This document shows, one piece after another, positions 30,430-40,575 of a stretch of DNA of 64,000 nt. Origin of the DNA: Nephrocerus scutellatus (taxonomy: Eukaryota > Arthropoda > Insecta > Diptera > Pipunculidae); the NCBI GenBank assembly GCA_947095585.1, contig OX352763.1, positions 61,103,016-61,167,015 on the forward strand, written 5' to 3'. The first letter of the stretch is position 1. Each line of letters opens with the position of its first letter. The notes below the pieces were generated by a model, which was given only the letters and a program-made list of their open reading frames with translations, was not told the DNA's origin and ran no database searches. The position numbers and the translations under genes were made by a program.

Positions 30430-31095
30430 TTATAAGAATACACTTATGATGTATTCCATCTGTTTGGACTCCTCCAGCCACGCATTTTATCATTTTGTAC
30501 ATTTTTATCTGTAATGCATTTCCTAATATATTTTTGTATAATCAGTAATGCATTTCTTCATATTTGGTATATTCTTATCTATACTGCATTTGTCATGTAT
30601 TTTTGTGTCTTCTTATCTCTAATGCAGTTCTTCATATTTTGTGTATTCTTATCTATAATACATTTTTGTCACGTATTTCGTATATTTTCTTTAATGCATT
30701 TGGTATGTTCTTATCTCGAATGTATTTTGATAACATAAGAGTATCTCTTATGTTGCAATAACATTTTTGTATTTTTCTCACGATTATTTAGTATTTAAGC
30801 AACTGAATTTGTTAAATAAATTTAGTTGTAATATAGCATTCAAGACAAACCGTCTTTTATTTCTTCGCGGATTGAACTCGGTAAAAGTGCCGTTGTTCAA
30901 CATAAAACTTACAACTCATTGCTTCAACACATTGAACTCGGTTAAAGTGCCGTTTGTTCAACTAAAACAATTTGTAACGCTACAAACTAACTCGGTTTAT
31001 GTGCCGTTGTTAGGACACAACAAATTTTAAATTCTTCGAAGATCTTCTGGTTTATGTGCCAAAAGATTTAGTAATATCAAACGAGATATTTTACA
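30430..31095 (+). repeat. BEL-2 5' LTR (left edge approximate)
   Basis: It ends TTTTACA at 31095 just before a primer site. It holds a diverged minisatellite at 30505-30735 (CTTATCTATAATGCATTT-like words, spacing about 45 bp) and, at 30870-31060, four diverged copies of a CTCGGTTTAAGTGCCGTTGTT-like box. The left edge (a TGTATTCC near 30450) is uncertain because the 3' LTR lies outside the window. Confidence 0.6.
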
Positions 31096-31096
31096 T

Positions 31097-31115
31097 TGGT
31101 GACCCCGACGTGATC
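31097..31115 (+). other. BEL-2 primer binding site, tRNA-Trp type
   Basis: TGGTGACCCCGACGTGATC follows the LTR after one base. From memory this is the classic tRNA-Trp-complementary primer site seen in several insect LTR elements. Confidence 0.75.
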
Positions 31116-31126
31116 AGGACAGGATT

Positions 31127-31818
31127 ATGACAGACTTAGACAACTTAGCCGAGCTGCAATCCGCTGCTGGCGGAGAAGTGCAGCGAATAATATCCAACTA
31201 TCGAAAGGATTCGGTGACTCGGAAAGATGCACCGTATTATACTGAGAGGAGTCGTCGTCTTCAAAACGCTTGGGCTAAATTCGAGGAGTTAGACACGAAG
31301 ATACGAGAACTTCCTGGAGTGGAAGCGCATGCGTACTTCACGGAAGACTATTATCATAAGAGAAAGACAGCATACGAACAGCATGTAACTTATTTTCTGG
31401 CAAAGGCACAAGAGTTGCGTGCCACAACAGATGAACAAGACGCCACTAGCGGAGCAGGCACATCCGCCGACTCACAAACATACAACCAAGGTGGGACACA
31501 ACCCAATTACAAGAAGTTTACTCCAGATAATCCTACAGACGACGCTATCCATAAGGCAATTAGAGGCCAACGTCGAGGAGTTGCAAGCATTCGAAGATTA
31601 CTGAACAGCATCTCCAACGAACCAGGCTCCAAATCGGTGTATCAGTTCCACTTAACTGCCATTACGAAACAATGGAACAAAATACAAGTATGATCGGACA
31701 ATATGGGAATTGTCGGATGATCCAGTTACTGCAGGGTACGACAGTCAAGGTTACAATAACCTTGAGGCTGAAGTTCAACACCGTCTTATTTTATTATCGA
31801 CAAGGTTGGAGAACCTAC
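31127..31818 (+). pseudogene. gag: BEL-2 gag N-terminus
   Basis: It starts MTDLDNLAELQSAAGGEV 12 bp after the primer site. The helical N-terminal gag region (NAWAKFEELDTKIRELPGV, HAYFTEDYYHKRKTAYEQ) ends in a stop at 31693, and another frame continues GYNNLEAEVQHRLILLSTRL up to the junction with the gypsy LTR at 31819. The conserved capsid block that should follow (as at 6193 in BEL-1) is not found after any LTR, so part of gag was lost. Confidence 0.75.
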
Positions 31819-33921
31819 TGTAACGACCACCATTTAAAATGGTGGCGTTAGCAGATTGCGATGTGCAGAGGTTCAGGCGGTCAAATGCTCCGGCTAAGCA
31901 CTCAGGGATACGGGCGGGGTTTACGAACGTGCACAAGGCCTGTTTTAGACCGCAGGATGAGGAAAGGACGGGGATAAAGGGGATGTTCAACTAACGGGCA
32001 ACAACTAACGCGAACATGTACTCGTCATCCGGGGAACTGGGTCACCCACACCACAATATCAAACCCTTTAGACTCCCATTGTAGGGGCAGGAAGGAAAAA
32101 GAAAATAATGCAAAGTGACTTCATACAAGTTATGCTTTATTTAGCGAAAAAAAAAACAGAAAAAAAATAGAATTATTTCTAATAAAAAAAAAAAAAGTAT
32201 TAATATTATGAGTATTAAAAAAAACTGCCTATATATATATAATATAAGTATATACGCATAAATAATCTGTAAATATATAAATAAAAAAAAATAATAAAGT
32301 AAAAAAAAAACCTTATGCGGCGCCGCTAATGATGCCGTTGAAGCGTTGGGTTTTTTTTTTTCTTATGATGATGCTGCGTCGGTCGATGAGGTTTCCATTA
32401 TCTGCTAACACATACAAACAGCGAGTTGAATGAGCATACTCCGTACATACTCTCACCAACTTGAAATATCGAAGTTTCTGTTCAGCTATTCAAAGCTGCC
32501 TTTTGTTCACTACGCAGTGGTTTTGCCAACTGTAATTCTGTTAAACGGATCTCCAAAGATCTCTCCTCACAACCACTCAAACCAACAATCGGGAACACCC
32601 AATTGTACAGTCTAACACCACCGCTAATATAGCCACCGAATTCGACGACCCGCACACCGCTACTCGTTGTTAAGGCCAGAGAAGTATTATTACGGCAATG
32701 CGAACACTTCCACTAGGAATACCACTATTTTTGTTTAGCTTCGAAGGTTTCATGCAGATTTCGGTTATAGAGACCTGTTTAGCCCACATATGCTGGAATG
32801 CTGATGGCTTCGATGAAATTCGATGATGCGTTAAAAGCAAAATCTTATGGATTTATATACATAACAATGTCTTATGTATCTTTATATACTTTATTAATGA
32901 TAATTTTTCCTGCGCGACGACGACGATGAGCGATGCACTAAGCACTGTGATAGTTTACCCACCACCACAACAACAACAAATTGAACAATTTAAAGAAGAC
33001 GGTTCCAGCGGCGGCGACGATGACGATAATCACAGCAACCAATCACTACCCAAACACACGCAGAGAAGATTCGGCCACTTCGATTTCTTTTGCGTCTATT
33101 TCTAGACTCACGAATATTGCCAATTTAAATGATAACGGGCATAAAATGATCGGTCTGAAGACGAGACAGCGTACTTCTCAAACAGCAAACACTCAGCGGC
33201 CGGCTGTGGAATTTTTCTAATAAAAGCAAATTATTTAATTAGCTACGGACGATATTTGTTTTTATTCTTAATAGTAATTAGACACTCTTCAAGTGGTTGC
33301 CTTTTGATGGCCTAACGTCTACCATAATTCAGATTGTCAACGTTACCACTTGGTATATATAATATATGCACTTGAAATACCGCCACAATCGAAATTGAAC
33401 TAACAGTACCGCGTATGGCAATGCAATCCACCAAATGCGTCAACAGTCTCGCGACGACGCGACGTAATCCAGCACAGGCGACAGCCAAAAAAAAAAAAAA
33501 CTTTGCGACCACTCACGTTGAAGACTCGGTACCCACTCCTCTCACTCCAATTGTGCATGTCAATATTATATGTCCATATAATCTCAATAATCTCAATACT
33601 AATATAACAAATCATAATAGTTATAGAATATATTAAGTACTCAGAGAGAAAATTTTATTAAAATACACAGAGAGAAAACCTAAGTATAGAATATTTATAT
33701 GTAATATAGAAAACATATAGTTCATACAATCATATACTCGTATTTTATACTACTGCGCATTTTTTTTTTTTTAATCATAAATTATTTATATTTATTGATT
33801 AAGTAATTATTTTATTTATTTTTATTTACCTTAAAATTCAATAGGGAAAACCCCGACAACTTCTCTATTCCTTCCTTTCCACAACGATCTTATTGTAAAA
33901 AAAAAATCCCCGCTAACAACA
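31819..33921 (-). repeat. Ulysses-like LTR1 (2103 bp)
   Basis: Starts TGTAACGACCACC and ends CGCTAACAACA on the plus strand. It is AT-rich with A runs and a CAACAACAACAA tract near 32966, and short chance frames only. It differs from LTR2 and LTR3 at many single sites, while those two agree. Left flank CCTAC, right flank CTGCA: no perfect target duplication. Confidence 0.85.
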
Positions 33922-34253
33922 CTGCATGAGTGACTCAACTTGCATGAGTGACTCAATCACTCAGAACGTCCATCGTCACACTACCAATCCTGAACCAGAA
34001 TACTAGTGATGTGTCAACTCGAGTTCATAAACCGGTTCAAACCGAGTTATTGCCAAACCGAGTTAAACCGAGTTGTATTTACATCAAACCGAGTTGGCGA
34101 AACCGAGAGAACGAACCAACAAATGTAATGCCAAAACTGCATTGAAAAACCGAGTTGAACAGACGACCGAGTTGTATTTACATCAAACCGAGTTGGCGAA
34201 ACCGAAAGAACGAACCAACAAATGTAATGCCAAAACTGCATTGAACAACCGAG
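33922..34253 (+). other. Unassigned strip after LTR1 with 99-bp repeats
   Basis: Begins with two copies of a TGCATGAGTGACTCAA word, then CCGAGTT-rich sequence. It does not resemble BEL gag coding sequence. It holds most of the 99-bp repeat pair listed separately. Confidence 0.5.
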
Positions 34254-34265
34254 TTGAACAGACGA
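34068..34265. repeat. Two 99-bp tandem units (CCGAGTTG-rich), unit 1
   Basis: Units start at 34068 and 34167. The length is a multiple of three, so the frame stays open across them. Just before, this copy has an extra 24 bp of CCGAGTT words that are absent from the other two array copies. Confidence 0.85.
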
Positions 34266-35036
34266 TTCGGTTTGGTTGGTAAGGATCGTTCAACACATAT
34301 TCTTTTTGAACAGTCTTTATCAAATCCAAGGGAGCCTCCTGTCATCGATCAATTCTTAAGGTTCATTGAAAAACGTTTCCAGTCGTTAGAGGGAACCAAC
34401 ACTGCAGGCCCTAGGTCAGCAACATCAGTTGTTTCAATAAGTAGGCAAGATACCTGCATCGCATGCAAACAAAAGCATCGACTTTACTACTGCAATGCCT
34501 TCAAGAAGTTGAGTCAACTTGAGCGTTTTAATTTTGTGAAAAGAAACAACCTCTGCATCAATTGCCTGCAATCTGGGCATGGGTCGGCTAGATGTTCTGC
34601 TCGGAGCTGTTTCAAGTGCAACCAAAAGCATCCAACCATGTTACACCTACAGTCAGATTATAAACATAAAGGAGAAACTGCTACAGCTGTGAACTCAACT
34701 TCTGATGTATCAACACCTAAAGATAATTCAGTGACATTAGCAGCTTGTTATGACCATTATAACCGCAGTTATACACTCTTGGGCACCGCAATAGTAAAAC
34801 TGGTAACCAATGAAGGGAACGAACTTGAATGCCGTGCTCTCTTAGACTCTGGATCTCAAGTGAACATAATACCGGAGCGAACTATCAAATGTCTTAACGC
34901 GGCCACAAGCTTCGACAAGATGGTCATTCAAGGAATTGGACAAGGGAAGCGAGAATCAACTCGAAGAATAAACATTAAGCTACTCTCCAAACTAAACGGA
35001 TTCGACACAAGGTTGGAAGCCTTTATCCTACCTTAA
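34254..35036 (+). pseudogene. pol: BEL-2 gag zinc knuckles and protease (array copy 1)
   Basis: The frame has the end of the gag domain (STHILFEQSLSNP, FLRFIEKRFQSLE), three Cys/His knuckles (CIACKQKHRLYYC, CINCLQSGHGSARC, CFKCNQKHPTMLH) and the aspartic protease motif ALLDSGSQVNIIPE. A TAA at 35034-35036 stops it; the same stop is in all three array copies, so it predates the amplification. The ATG used is a chance one, because the true start lies in gag before 31819. Confidence 0.85.
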
Positions 35037-36464
35037 ATCGTTCCGCCACAACCATCACAGAATCTTGCTATTGACAAATGGCCCATTCCCAAAAATATCA
35101 AGCTTGCTGATCCACAGTTTAACGCACCAGGAAAAATTGACCTATTATTTGGAGCGGACAATATACCTACGCTACAAAATACAGTTTTTGGATGGATAGT
35201 CATGGGTAGGGCTGGAAATGGTCGACTGAATTCAGCAACTTGTGGTATTAACTGTGTCACTGATGAAATGAAGACTAGTCAGTTAATTGAAAGGTTTTGG
35301 AAATTGGAAGAATTAGGCCCGCGGGAAGCCAATACAACAGTCTCCGAGAAGCAATGTGAACTTCAGTTTAACCATTCAGTCAAAAGGGACGAAAAAGGTC
35401 GCTTTATTGTAGGACTACCATTCAAGGATGATCCAAAATGTCTGGGTGAATCCAAGCAGATCGCTCTCAATCGATTTGTTGCTATGGCAAAAAGGTTTTC
35501 CAGAGACCAGCAGCTAAAGACTCAATATTCTAAGTTCATGGAGGAGTACCTCGCACTGAGCCACATGAAGGAATTGAACTTACATAACATTCCGTCACCG
35601 CACTATTTTCTTCCACACCACTGTGTCCTAAAGCCTGTAAGCAGCTCCACTAAACTGCGAGTAGTCTTCGATGCATCAAGCACAACTTCCACCGGGTATT
35701 CTCTCAACGACCTACTGCATACAGGGCCGACTGTGCAAAGTGACTTGTTCGCCATTTTATTACGTTTTCGCCTACCAAGATTTGTCATCACCACTGATAT
35801 TGAAAAAATTTACCGGCAAATCCTTATTCAACAAGAGGATCAAAAATATCAATTGATCCTGTGGAGAAACCACCCGCAGGAGACCATGCGATGTTATCAG
35901 TTATCAACAGTCACATACGGAACCAGATCTGCTCCATACCTAGCCACAAAGTGTCTGCAGCGATTGGGACAAGAAAATATCACCACTCATCCACTCGGAT
36001 CACAGACGTTGCTAAAAAAATTTCTACGTAGATGACGGCATGACGGGATCCGTAAGTCTTGCAAGCGCTAAGGAAATGCAGCGACAATTAAATACAATTT
36101 TAAGAGGAGCTGGATTCAACTTGCGAAAATGGTGTGCAAATCATCCACAACTGTTGGAAGCAATTTCGCCAGAGGATAAGGATCTGGACTTCGATTCAAG
36201 GGTAGAAAATACCATCAAAACCTTGGGTTTATCTTGGCTGACTAAATCGGACCAATTCCGCGTAAGGGCGACTTGGAATAACAACGACCGTGTCACTAAA
36301 TGAATCGTAAGCTCAGATCTGGCTCGTTTGTTCGATCCACTTGGACTCATGGCTCCAGTGGTCCATTGGTCACGGCAAAAATATTTGCACAGAATCTCTG
36401 GGAACTTAAGTTGCAATGGGATGAAGCTCTTCCAATAGAATTGCAAAGCAAATGGACATCGTTC
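35037..36464 (+). pseudogene. pol: BEL-2 reverse transcriptase (array copy 1), cut by the gypsy junction
   Basis: After the stop the same protein continues: LLFGADNIPTLQ, GWIVMGRAGNGRL, then RT blocks LPHHCVLKPVSSSTKLRVVF, DIEKIYRQILIQ and YGTRSAPYLATK. A one-base shift in an A run precedes the catalytic YVDD at 36025-36036. The thumb follows (GFNLRKWCANHPQLLE, KTLGLSWLTKSDQF), with a TGA at 36301-36303 that is CGA in copy 3. Homology to BEL ends at 36464. Confidence 0.85.
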
Positions 36465-36530
36465 GTTTATTTTCAGGTGAGTACTGAGGTTGCCCCAAAG
36501 AAACTGCCGATACAGCGTAGACCATGCTAA
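36465..36530. other. Gypsy/BEL junction with splice-like double site
   Basis: The plus strand reads TTTATTTTCAG directly joined to GTGAGT at 36476/36477. On the minus strand this is the short 3' tail of the gypsy element after the pol stop, where a polypurine tract and 3' LTR would be expected but BEL sequence follows. Confidence 0.6.
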
Positions 36531-39500
36531 TTAAGTTTTAATAACCTTTATATGATATGTACCAATATGAGTGCCGTCCTTGTCTACCAGTTTGAACGCA
36601 ACATTTCCTACTGGTTCTTTAATGAATGCCATTTTAAATTTTGGTGCAATTTTTGCAGAAAACCTCTGGATGGCTGAACTCTGACAAAAGTTTTTCACAA
36701 ACACCTGCTGCCCTGTGTAAAACTTACGGGGACGACTGCGTAAGTTGTACCTATCTGAATGGTTTTTATTAGCTTTTCGAAGATTTTCAAGTACTGTCTT
36801 TTGCGCTAAAGTCAGCTTATCGGAATTACAAAGGTGAATCTCTCTATCGTCTAAACTATTTAACTCGCGCAGTAACCCATAATGAGATCCATCCGAAATG
36901 TAATGCTGACCAAAAACCATAAAGTAAGGCGAACGATCGGTACTTGCATGGGTAACATTCCGCAACGCAGATGCAATGACGTGAACATGCGCATCCCATG
37001 TTGTGTGATCTTCCTGAATGTATGATCTGATGGCGGACACGATGCTTCTGTTCTCGCATTCCGAGGCGTTCGCTTGCGGCGAGTACTTCGGAGTCAACAT
37101 GTACTTGATGCCATGTTTGCTCAGAAAATCACGAAATAATTTGGAAGTAAATTGTTTACCATTGTCACTCAAGATTCGCTCAGGGACCGAATAAACGTTA
37201 ATAACTCGATTTTCTAAAAATTTAATTACATTTATAGTAGTAGCATCCCGCATCGGTTCGAGCAGAACAAAGCGACTAAATTGGTCTAAAACAACAAAAA
37301 GATAGGTATTACCTTGTTTTGAACGTGGATAAGGACCCATAAAGTCTATGTATAAGTGTTGAAAAGCTCTACTGACTTCAATGTATTTCCCCATCGGTGG
37401 GCGAGTTATGATATTTGCTGGTTTGCTAGCCCTGCATATCGAACAATTCATTATGAATTTATGGACGTGTACAGCCATTTTAGGCCAATGATAGTACCGG
37501 CGTAAAACTTCTAAAGTTTTACGGATTCCCAAATGTGAAGCTTTGGGCGGAGAGTGAATTCTTTCAAGTAGAATTGGGATAAGTGATTTTGGGACATAAA
37601 CTTTCCAAGAAGGGATATCGGAAATTAAATCGGATTCCGGTGTCGTCCGAATCAAGATCTTATCGTTAACTATTCTAAGATTTGACTTAATCTCGCCTTT
37701 TGACTGAATAAGTTCCTTTTGGGTGAGGTATTCAGGGTCTTGAAAATAAATAGCATCCGAATCTGGGTGTAACGGTATAACCTCCTCGCCAACATTCAAG
37801 GACAATACCTCAACTCGCCTTGAGAGGGCATCTGCTACGACATTGTCTTTTCCCTTGCGGTATTCAATCGAGAAGTTGAAACCCTGAAGTTTGAGACTCC
37901 ACCGCGCGAGCCGTCCAGAAAGCTCCTTCTGTCCCATGAACCATTTCAAGCTCGCGTGGTCGGTAATGATTGTAAAAGGATAACCCTCCACGTATTGCCG
38001 AAATTTCACGACGTTTAGTGCAGCCGCATAACACTCCAGCTCTGTAACGCTATAATTTCGCTGCGCTGCGTTAAGTTTCTGGGAGACAAAAGCGATGGGG
38101 CGTTTATCGCCACTGACAGATCGTTGAAACAACACAGCACCTATACCAGTCATGGAGGCGTCGCACTGAATGAAAAAGGGCTGGGTCCAATCGGGATTAC
38201 ACAGGACGGGGGCTGAGGTAAGGGATAACTTCAACTTCTCGAACGATTCCTGGACCTTGTCATTCCATTCAAACTTACGGGTCTTCTTTAGAAGATTGGT
38301 AAGAGGCGTTGTCAAATCTGCGTAACTTCGGATAAAACGTCTGTACCAACCAGCCATGCCCAGAAACCTTCGTAATTGACGAACGGAATTAGGGACAGGG
38401 TAAGAGGTTATTGCGGATATTTTGGAATCATCCAATTTTAGTACACCATCTCCGACGATGTAACTCAAATAACGAATCTCTTTAAGGAGAAATTTGCTCT
38501 TCTCTATATTTATGGTAAAGCCCGCTCTCTTCAATAAGTCAGCCACCTTACTCAACAACTCGAGGTGTTCTTCGAATGTCTTAGCGGCTATCAGGAGATC
38601 ATCGAGATAAACGAAAACCTGTGTGTGCAACTCGTGAGGAATCACTCGATGCATTAACCGACACATTGTCTGTGGCGCATTGCAAAGACCGAAAGGCATA
38701 ACGGTGAATTGGTATAATGGGCGTCCCGGAACTGTGAAAGCTGTCTTATCCCTTGACCCCTCATCCAACGGAATCTGCCAAAAGGCGTCCTTCAAATCCA
38801 GACTTGATATAAATCGGGTCTTATTAAGACGTCCTAGCAAACCGTCTATGAGAGGCAAAGGGTAAGCATCCTTCACCGGAACCGCATTCACCTTCCTTGC
38901 ATCCAAGCACAGTCGAACTCTACCATCCGATTTGCGTACCTTTGTGATTGGTGAACTCCATGAACTTGCACTTTCCTCAATGACCCCTAGTGAGAGCATT
39001 CGATCAAGCTCCTTCCCAATCTCAGCTTCAACAGCCGGGGACACAGCATAAAACCGTTGTTTGATAGGTTTAGCATCGCCCACGTCAATAACGTGTTTTA
39101 ATAATTTTGTTCGCCCTAATCCAAGGATAACTGACGACGGAAAACGTTGCTTGACTATCTCTAACTGTTCCTGCTGAGACGGAGTTAGCTTATGTAAATG
39201 AGAATCAACGTCGATGTTGGTGGTATTTGATATAGTAAGAGAAGAACAAATTCGGGAGGGAGTAGACAAGACGAAATTAGCCGAATCACGAACAATTTTC
39301 AAGTGGAATAATTTCCAAAAGTCAATACCAAGGTACAATGACTGTTTAAGATTCGGCGCTAAATGCAAGGTAACAAAAGTAGTTTGGCCCGCGAACATCA
39401 CAGGTACTTGTATGTGGCCTATGATTTGTTCAGAGTGGCCGTTTGCTGTTCTAATCGTGCACAGAAAATGCCGGAAATTAACGGTCAGATTCTTTAAAAA

Positions 39501-39755
39501 CTCTTCGCAATTTTTACCCAAAATAGAAACGTTGGCACCACTGTCTAATAACCCAAAAACTCTTTTGCCTAAAATTTCCACTTCAGCATAGGGACGATCA
39601 TCGAATGAATCAGTTAACAATGATTCAGAAATTTGAGATTTAAGCTCTTTCCTGCGTTGGAAATAACGAATGGAACGTAAATTACGTTCTCCCCTGTTAG
39701 TAACTTTTGGATAGATAGTTTTGGATATCGTATATTTTAAGGAGCTATTACTTTT
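36531..39755 (-). CDS. pol: Ulysses-like gypsy pol, copy 1 (protease, RT, RNase H, integrase)
   Basis: An uninterrupted 1029-codon frame (39620-36531) that extends open without ATG to about 39755, overlapping the gag end in the -1 frame. Protease: GLLDSGANVSILG. RT: DLKDAFWQIPLDE (motif A Asp), FTVMPFGLCNAPQTM and catalytic YLDD in VFVYLDDLLIAA. RNase H: FIQCDASMTGIGAVLF through RKGKDNVVADALSRR. Integrase: finger HLGIRKTLEV and NCSICRASK, then D in YIDFMGPY, D in LSDNGKQFTS and E in ASECENRS, ending with a GPY-like tail. All catalytic residues I can check are present, so it may be the best-preserved enzyme gene here. gag upstream is broken. Confidence 0.9.
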   Translation of the reverse strand, partial: KSNSSLKYTISKTIYPKVTNRGERNLRSIRYFQRRKELKSQISESLLTDSFDDRPYAEVEILGKRVFGLLDSGANVSILGKNCEEFLKNLTVNFRHFLCTIRTANGHSEQIIGHIQVPVMFAGQTTFVTLHLAPNLKQSLYLGIDFWKLFHLKIVRDSANFVLSTPSRICSSLTISNTTNIDVDSHLHKLTPSQQEQLEIVKQRFPSSVILGLGRTKLLKHVIDVGDAKPIKQRFYAVSPAVEAEIGKELDRMLSLGVIEESASSWSSPITKVRKSDGRVRLCLDARKVNAVPVKDAYPLPLIDGLLGRLNKTRFISSLDLKDAFWQIPLDEGSRDKTAFTVPGRPLYQFTVMPFGLCNAPQTMCRLMHRVIPHELHTQVFVYLDDLLIAAKTFEEHLELLSKVADLLKRAGFTINIEKSKFLLKEIRYLSYIVGDGVLKLDDSKISAITSYPVPNSVRQLRRFLGMAGWYRRFIRSYADLTTPLTNLLKKTRKFEWNDKVQESFEKLKLSLTSAPVLCNPDWTQPFFIQCDASMTGIGAVLFQRSVSGDKRPIAFVSQKLNAAQRNYSVTELECYAAALNVVKFRQYVEGYPFTIITDHASLKWFMGQKELSGRLARWSLKLQGFNFSIEYRKGKDNVVADALSRRVEVLSLNVGEEVIPLHPDSDAIYFQDPEYLTQKELIQSKGEIKSNLRIVNDKILIRTTPESDLISDIPSWKVYVPKSLIPILLERIHSPPKASHLGIRKTLEVLRRYYHWPKMAVHVHKFIMNCSICRASKPANIITRPPMGKYIEVSRAFQHLYIDFMGPYPRSKQGNTYLFVVLDQFSRFVLLEPMRDATTINVIKFLENRVINVYSVPERILSDNGKQFTSKLFRDFLSKHGIKYMLTPKYSPQANASECENRSIVSAIRSYIQEDHTTWDAHVHVIASALRNVTHASTDRSPYFMVFGQHYISDGSHYGLLRELNSLDDREIHLCNSDKLTLAQKTVLENLRKANKNHSDRYNLRSRPRKFYTGQQVFVKNFCQSSAIQRFSAKIAPKFKMAFIKEPVGNVAFKLVDKDGTHIGTYHIKVIKT

Positions 39756-39763
39756 AGTAATAT

Positions 39764-40571
39764 TTATTTCGGGTTTGAAGGAAACCTTCCGTTCCTGTTT
39801 TGGTTCGATCGATGTCTGTTGTCTGTTCGTTGTGCTTGATGGTTGGAGTTAAGCTTCCGCATTGGATTGCTTGCGCTTACCCCCTCCTTCAAGTTTCCCT
39901 GAACTAGGCAGCAATGGGTACACGATTTCTTTAGAACTTCAGGAGCACCACAACCGAAACAAAACGTATGTAGTATACGATGGTTGCAGTCTTTAAAGTA
40001 GTGACCTGATTGGAGGCAATTCCAACAATGGTTCACCTTCGACTGGGAAGTACTCGAAAAGGGTGATGCTGATCGAACTGCCTGGCTGTGATGCAGCGGC
40101 ATATCTTTTCCTGAACCATATGGGTCCTGATAATTTATTCTATTAGAGTTGGGATAGAAACCCGAGTGATCATGAGACTCTATTGGATTAACATTAGAAT
40201 GACCCTGGTCTGAAACGTAACTCGCTGTTGTGTTAACTGGTTGAAACCTAGGATAATTAGTATTGTAGTTAACGTCAGTAAACTTCGGATCCGATAAAAC
40301 TTGGAGTTCATGCGCATATTTTCGAGACTCAACGGCCATTTCTGGTAAAATTCGATTACGGGCCCAAGTATCCTCGTATGCCATGCATTCGTGTAGTGTT
40401 ACGAACTGTGTAACTGCAAGTCGGTCCTGTAGACCTGGTCGCATATTTTGGGTAAGAATGAAAATGAGTTCCGAGTCTGGCATAGGAGTTTCCATTTGCA
40501 GGGACGTTGATAGAACTGAATTATAGAACTCGATAAACTTTTCATTCGGTCGCTGTTTCTTCGATTCTATA
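39764..40571 (-). pseudogene. gag: Ulysses-like gag C-terminal half, copy 1
   Basis: The frame reads through the end of the capsid domain (KKQRPNEKFIEFYNSVLS, then FILTQNMRPGLQDRL) and a linker to two Cys/His units, CWNCLQSGHYFKDC and CFGCGAPEVLKKSC, before the TAA at 39766-39764. It would package genomic RNA. The N-terminal half lies at 41646-42744, across a nested LTR that splits the gene after EIRRV. Confidence 0.85.
39770..39776 (-). promoter_or_regulatory. Candidate -1 ribosomal frameshift heptamer
   Basis: On the minus strand the gag frame ends A AAC CCG AAA TAA. The heptamer fits the X XXY YYZ pattern, lies one codon before the gag stop, and pol is open in exactly the -1 frame from here. 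The same site is at 43770-43776 and 55649-55655. Confidence 0.5.
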
Positions 40572-40575
40572 ACAC

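Noticed and set aside
33312..33512. Hydrophobic minus frame inside the Ulysses-like LTR
   Set aside because: Within U3-type sequence, partly encoded by an A run (Phe run), with no family resemblance. LTR3 changes it.
38680..39591. Plus-strand frames opposite gypsy pol
   Set aside because: They are mirror frames of a long conserved coding region.
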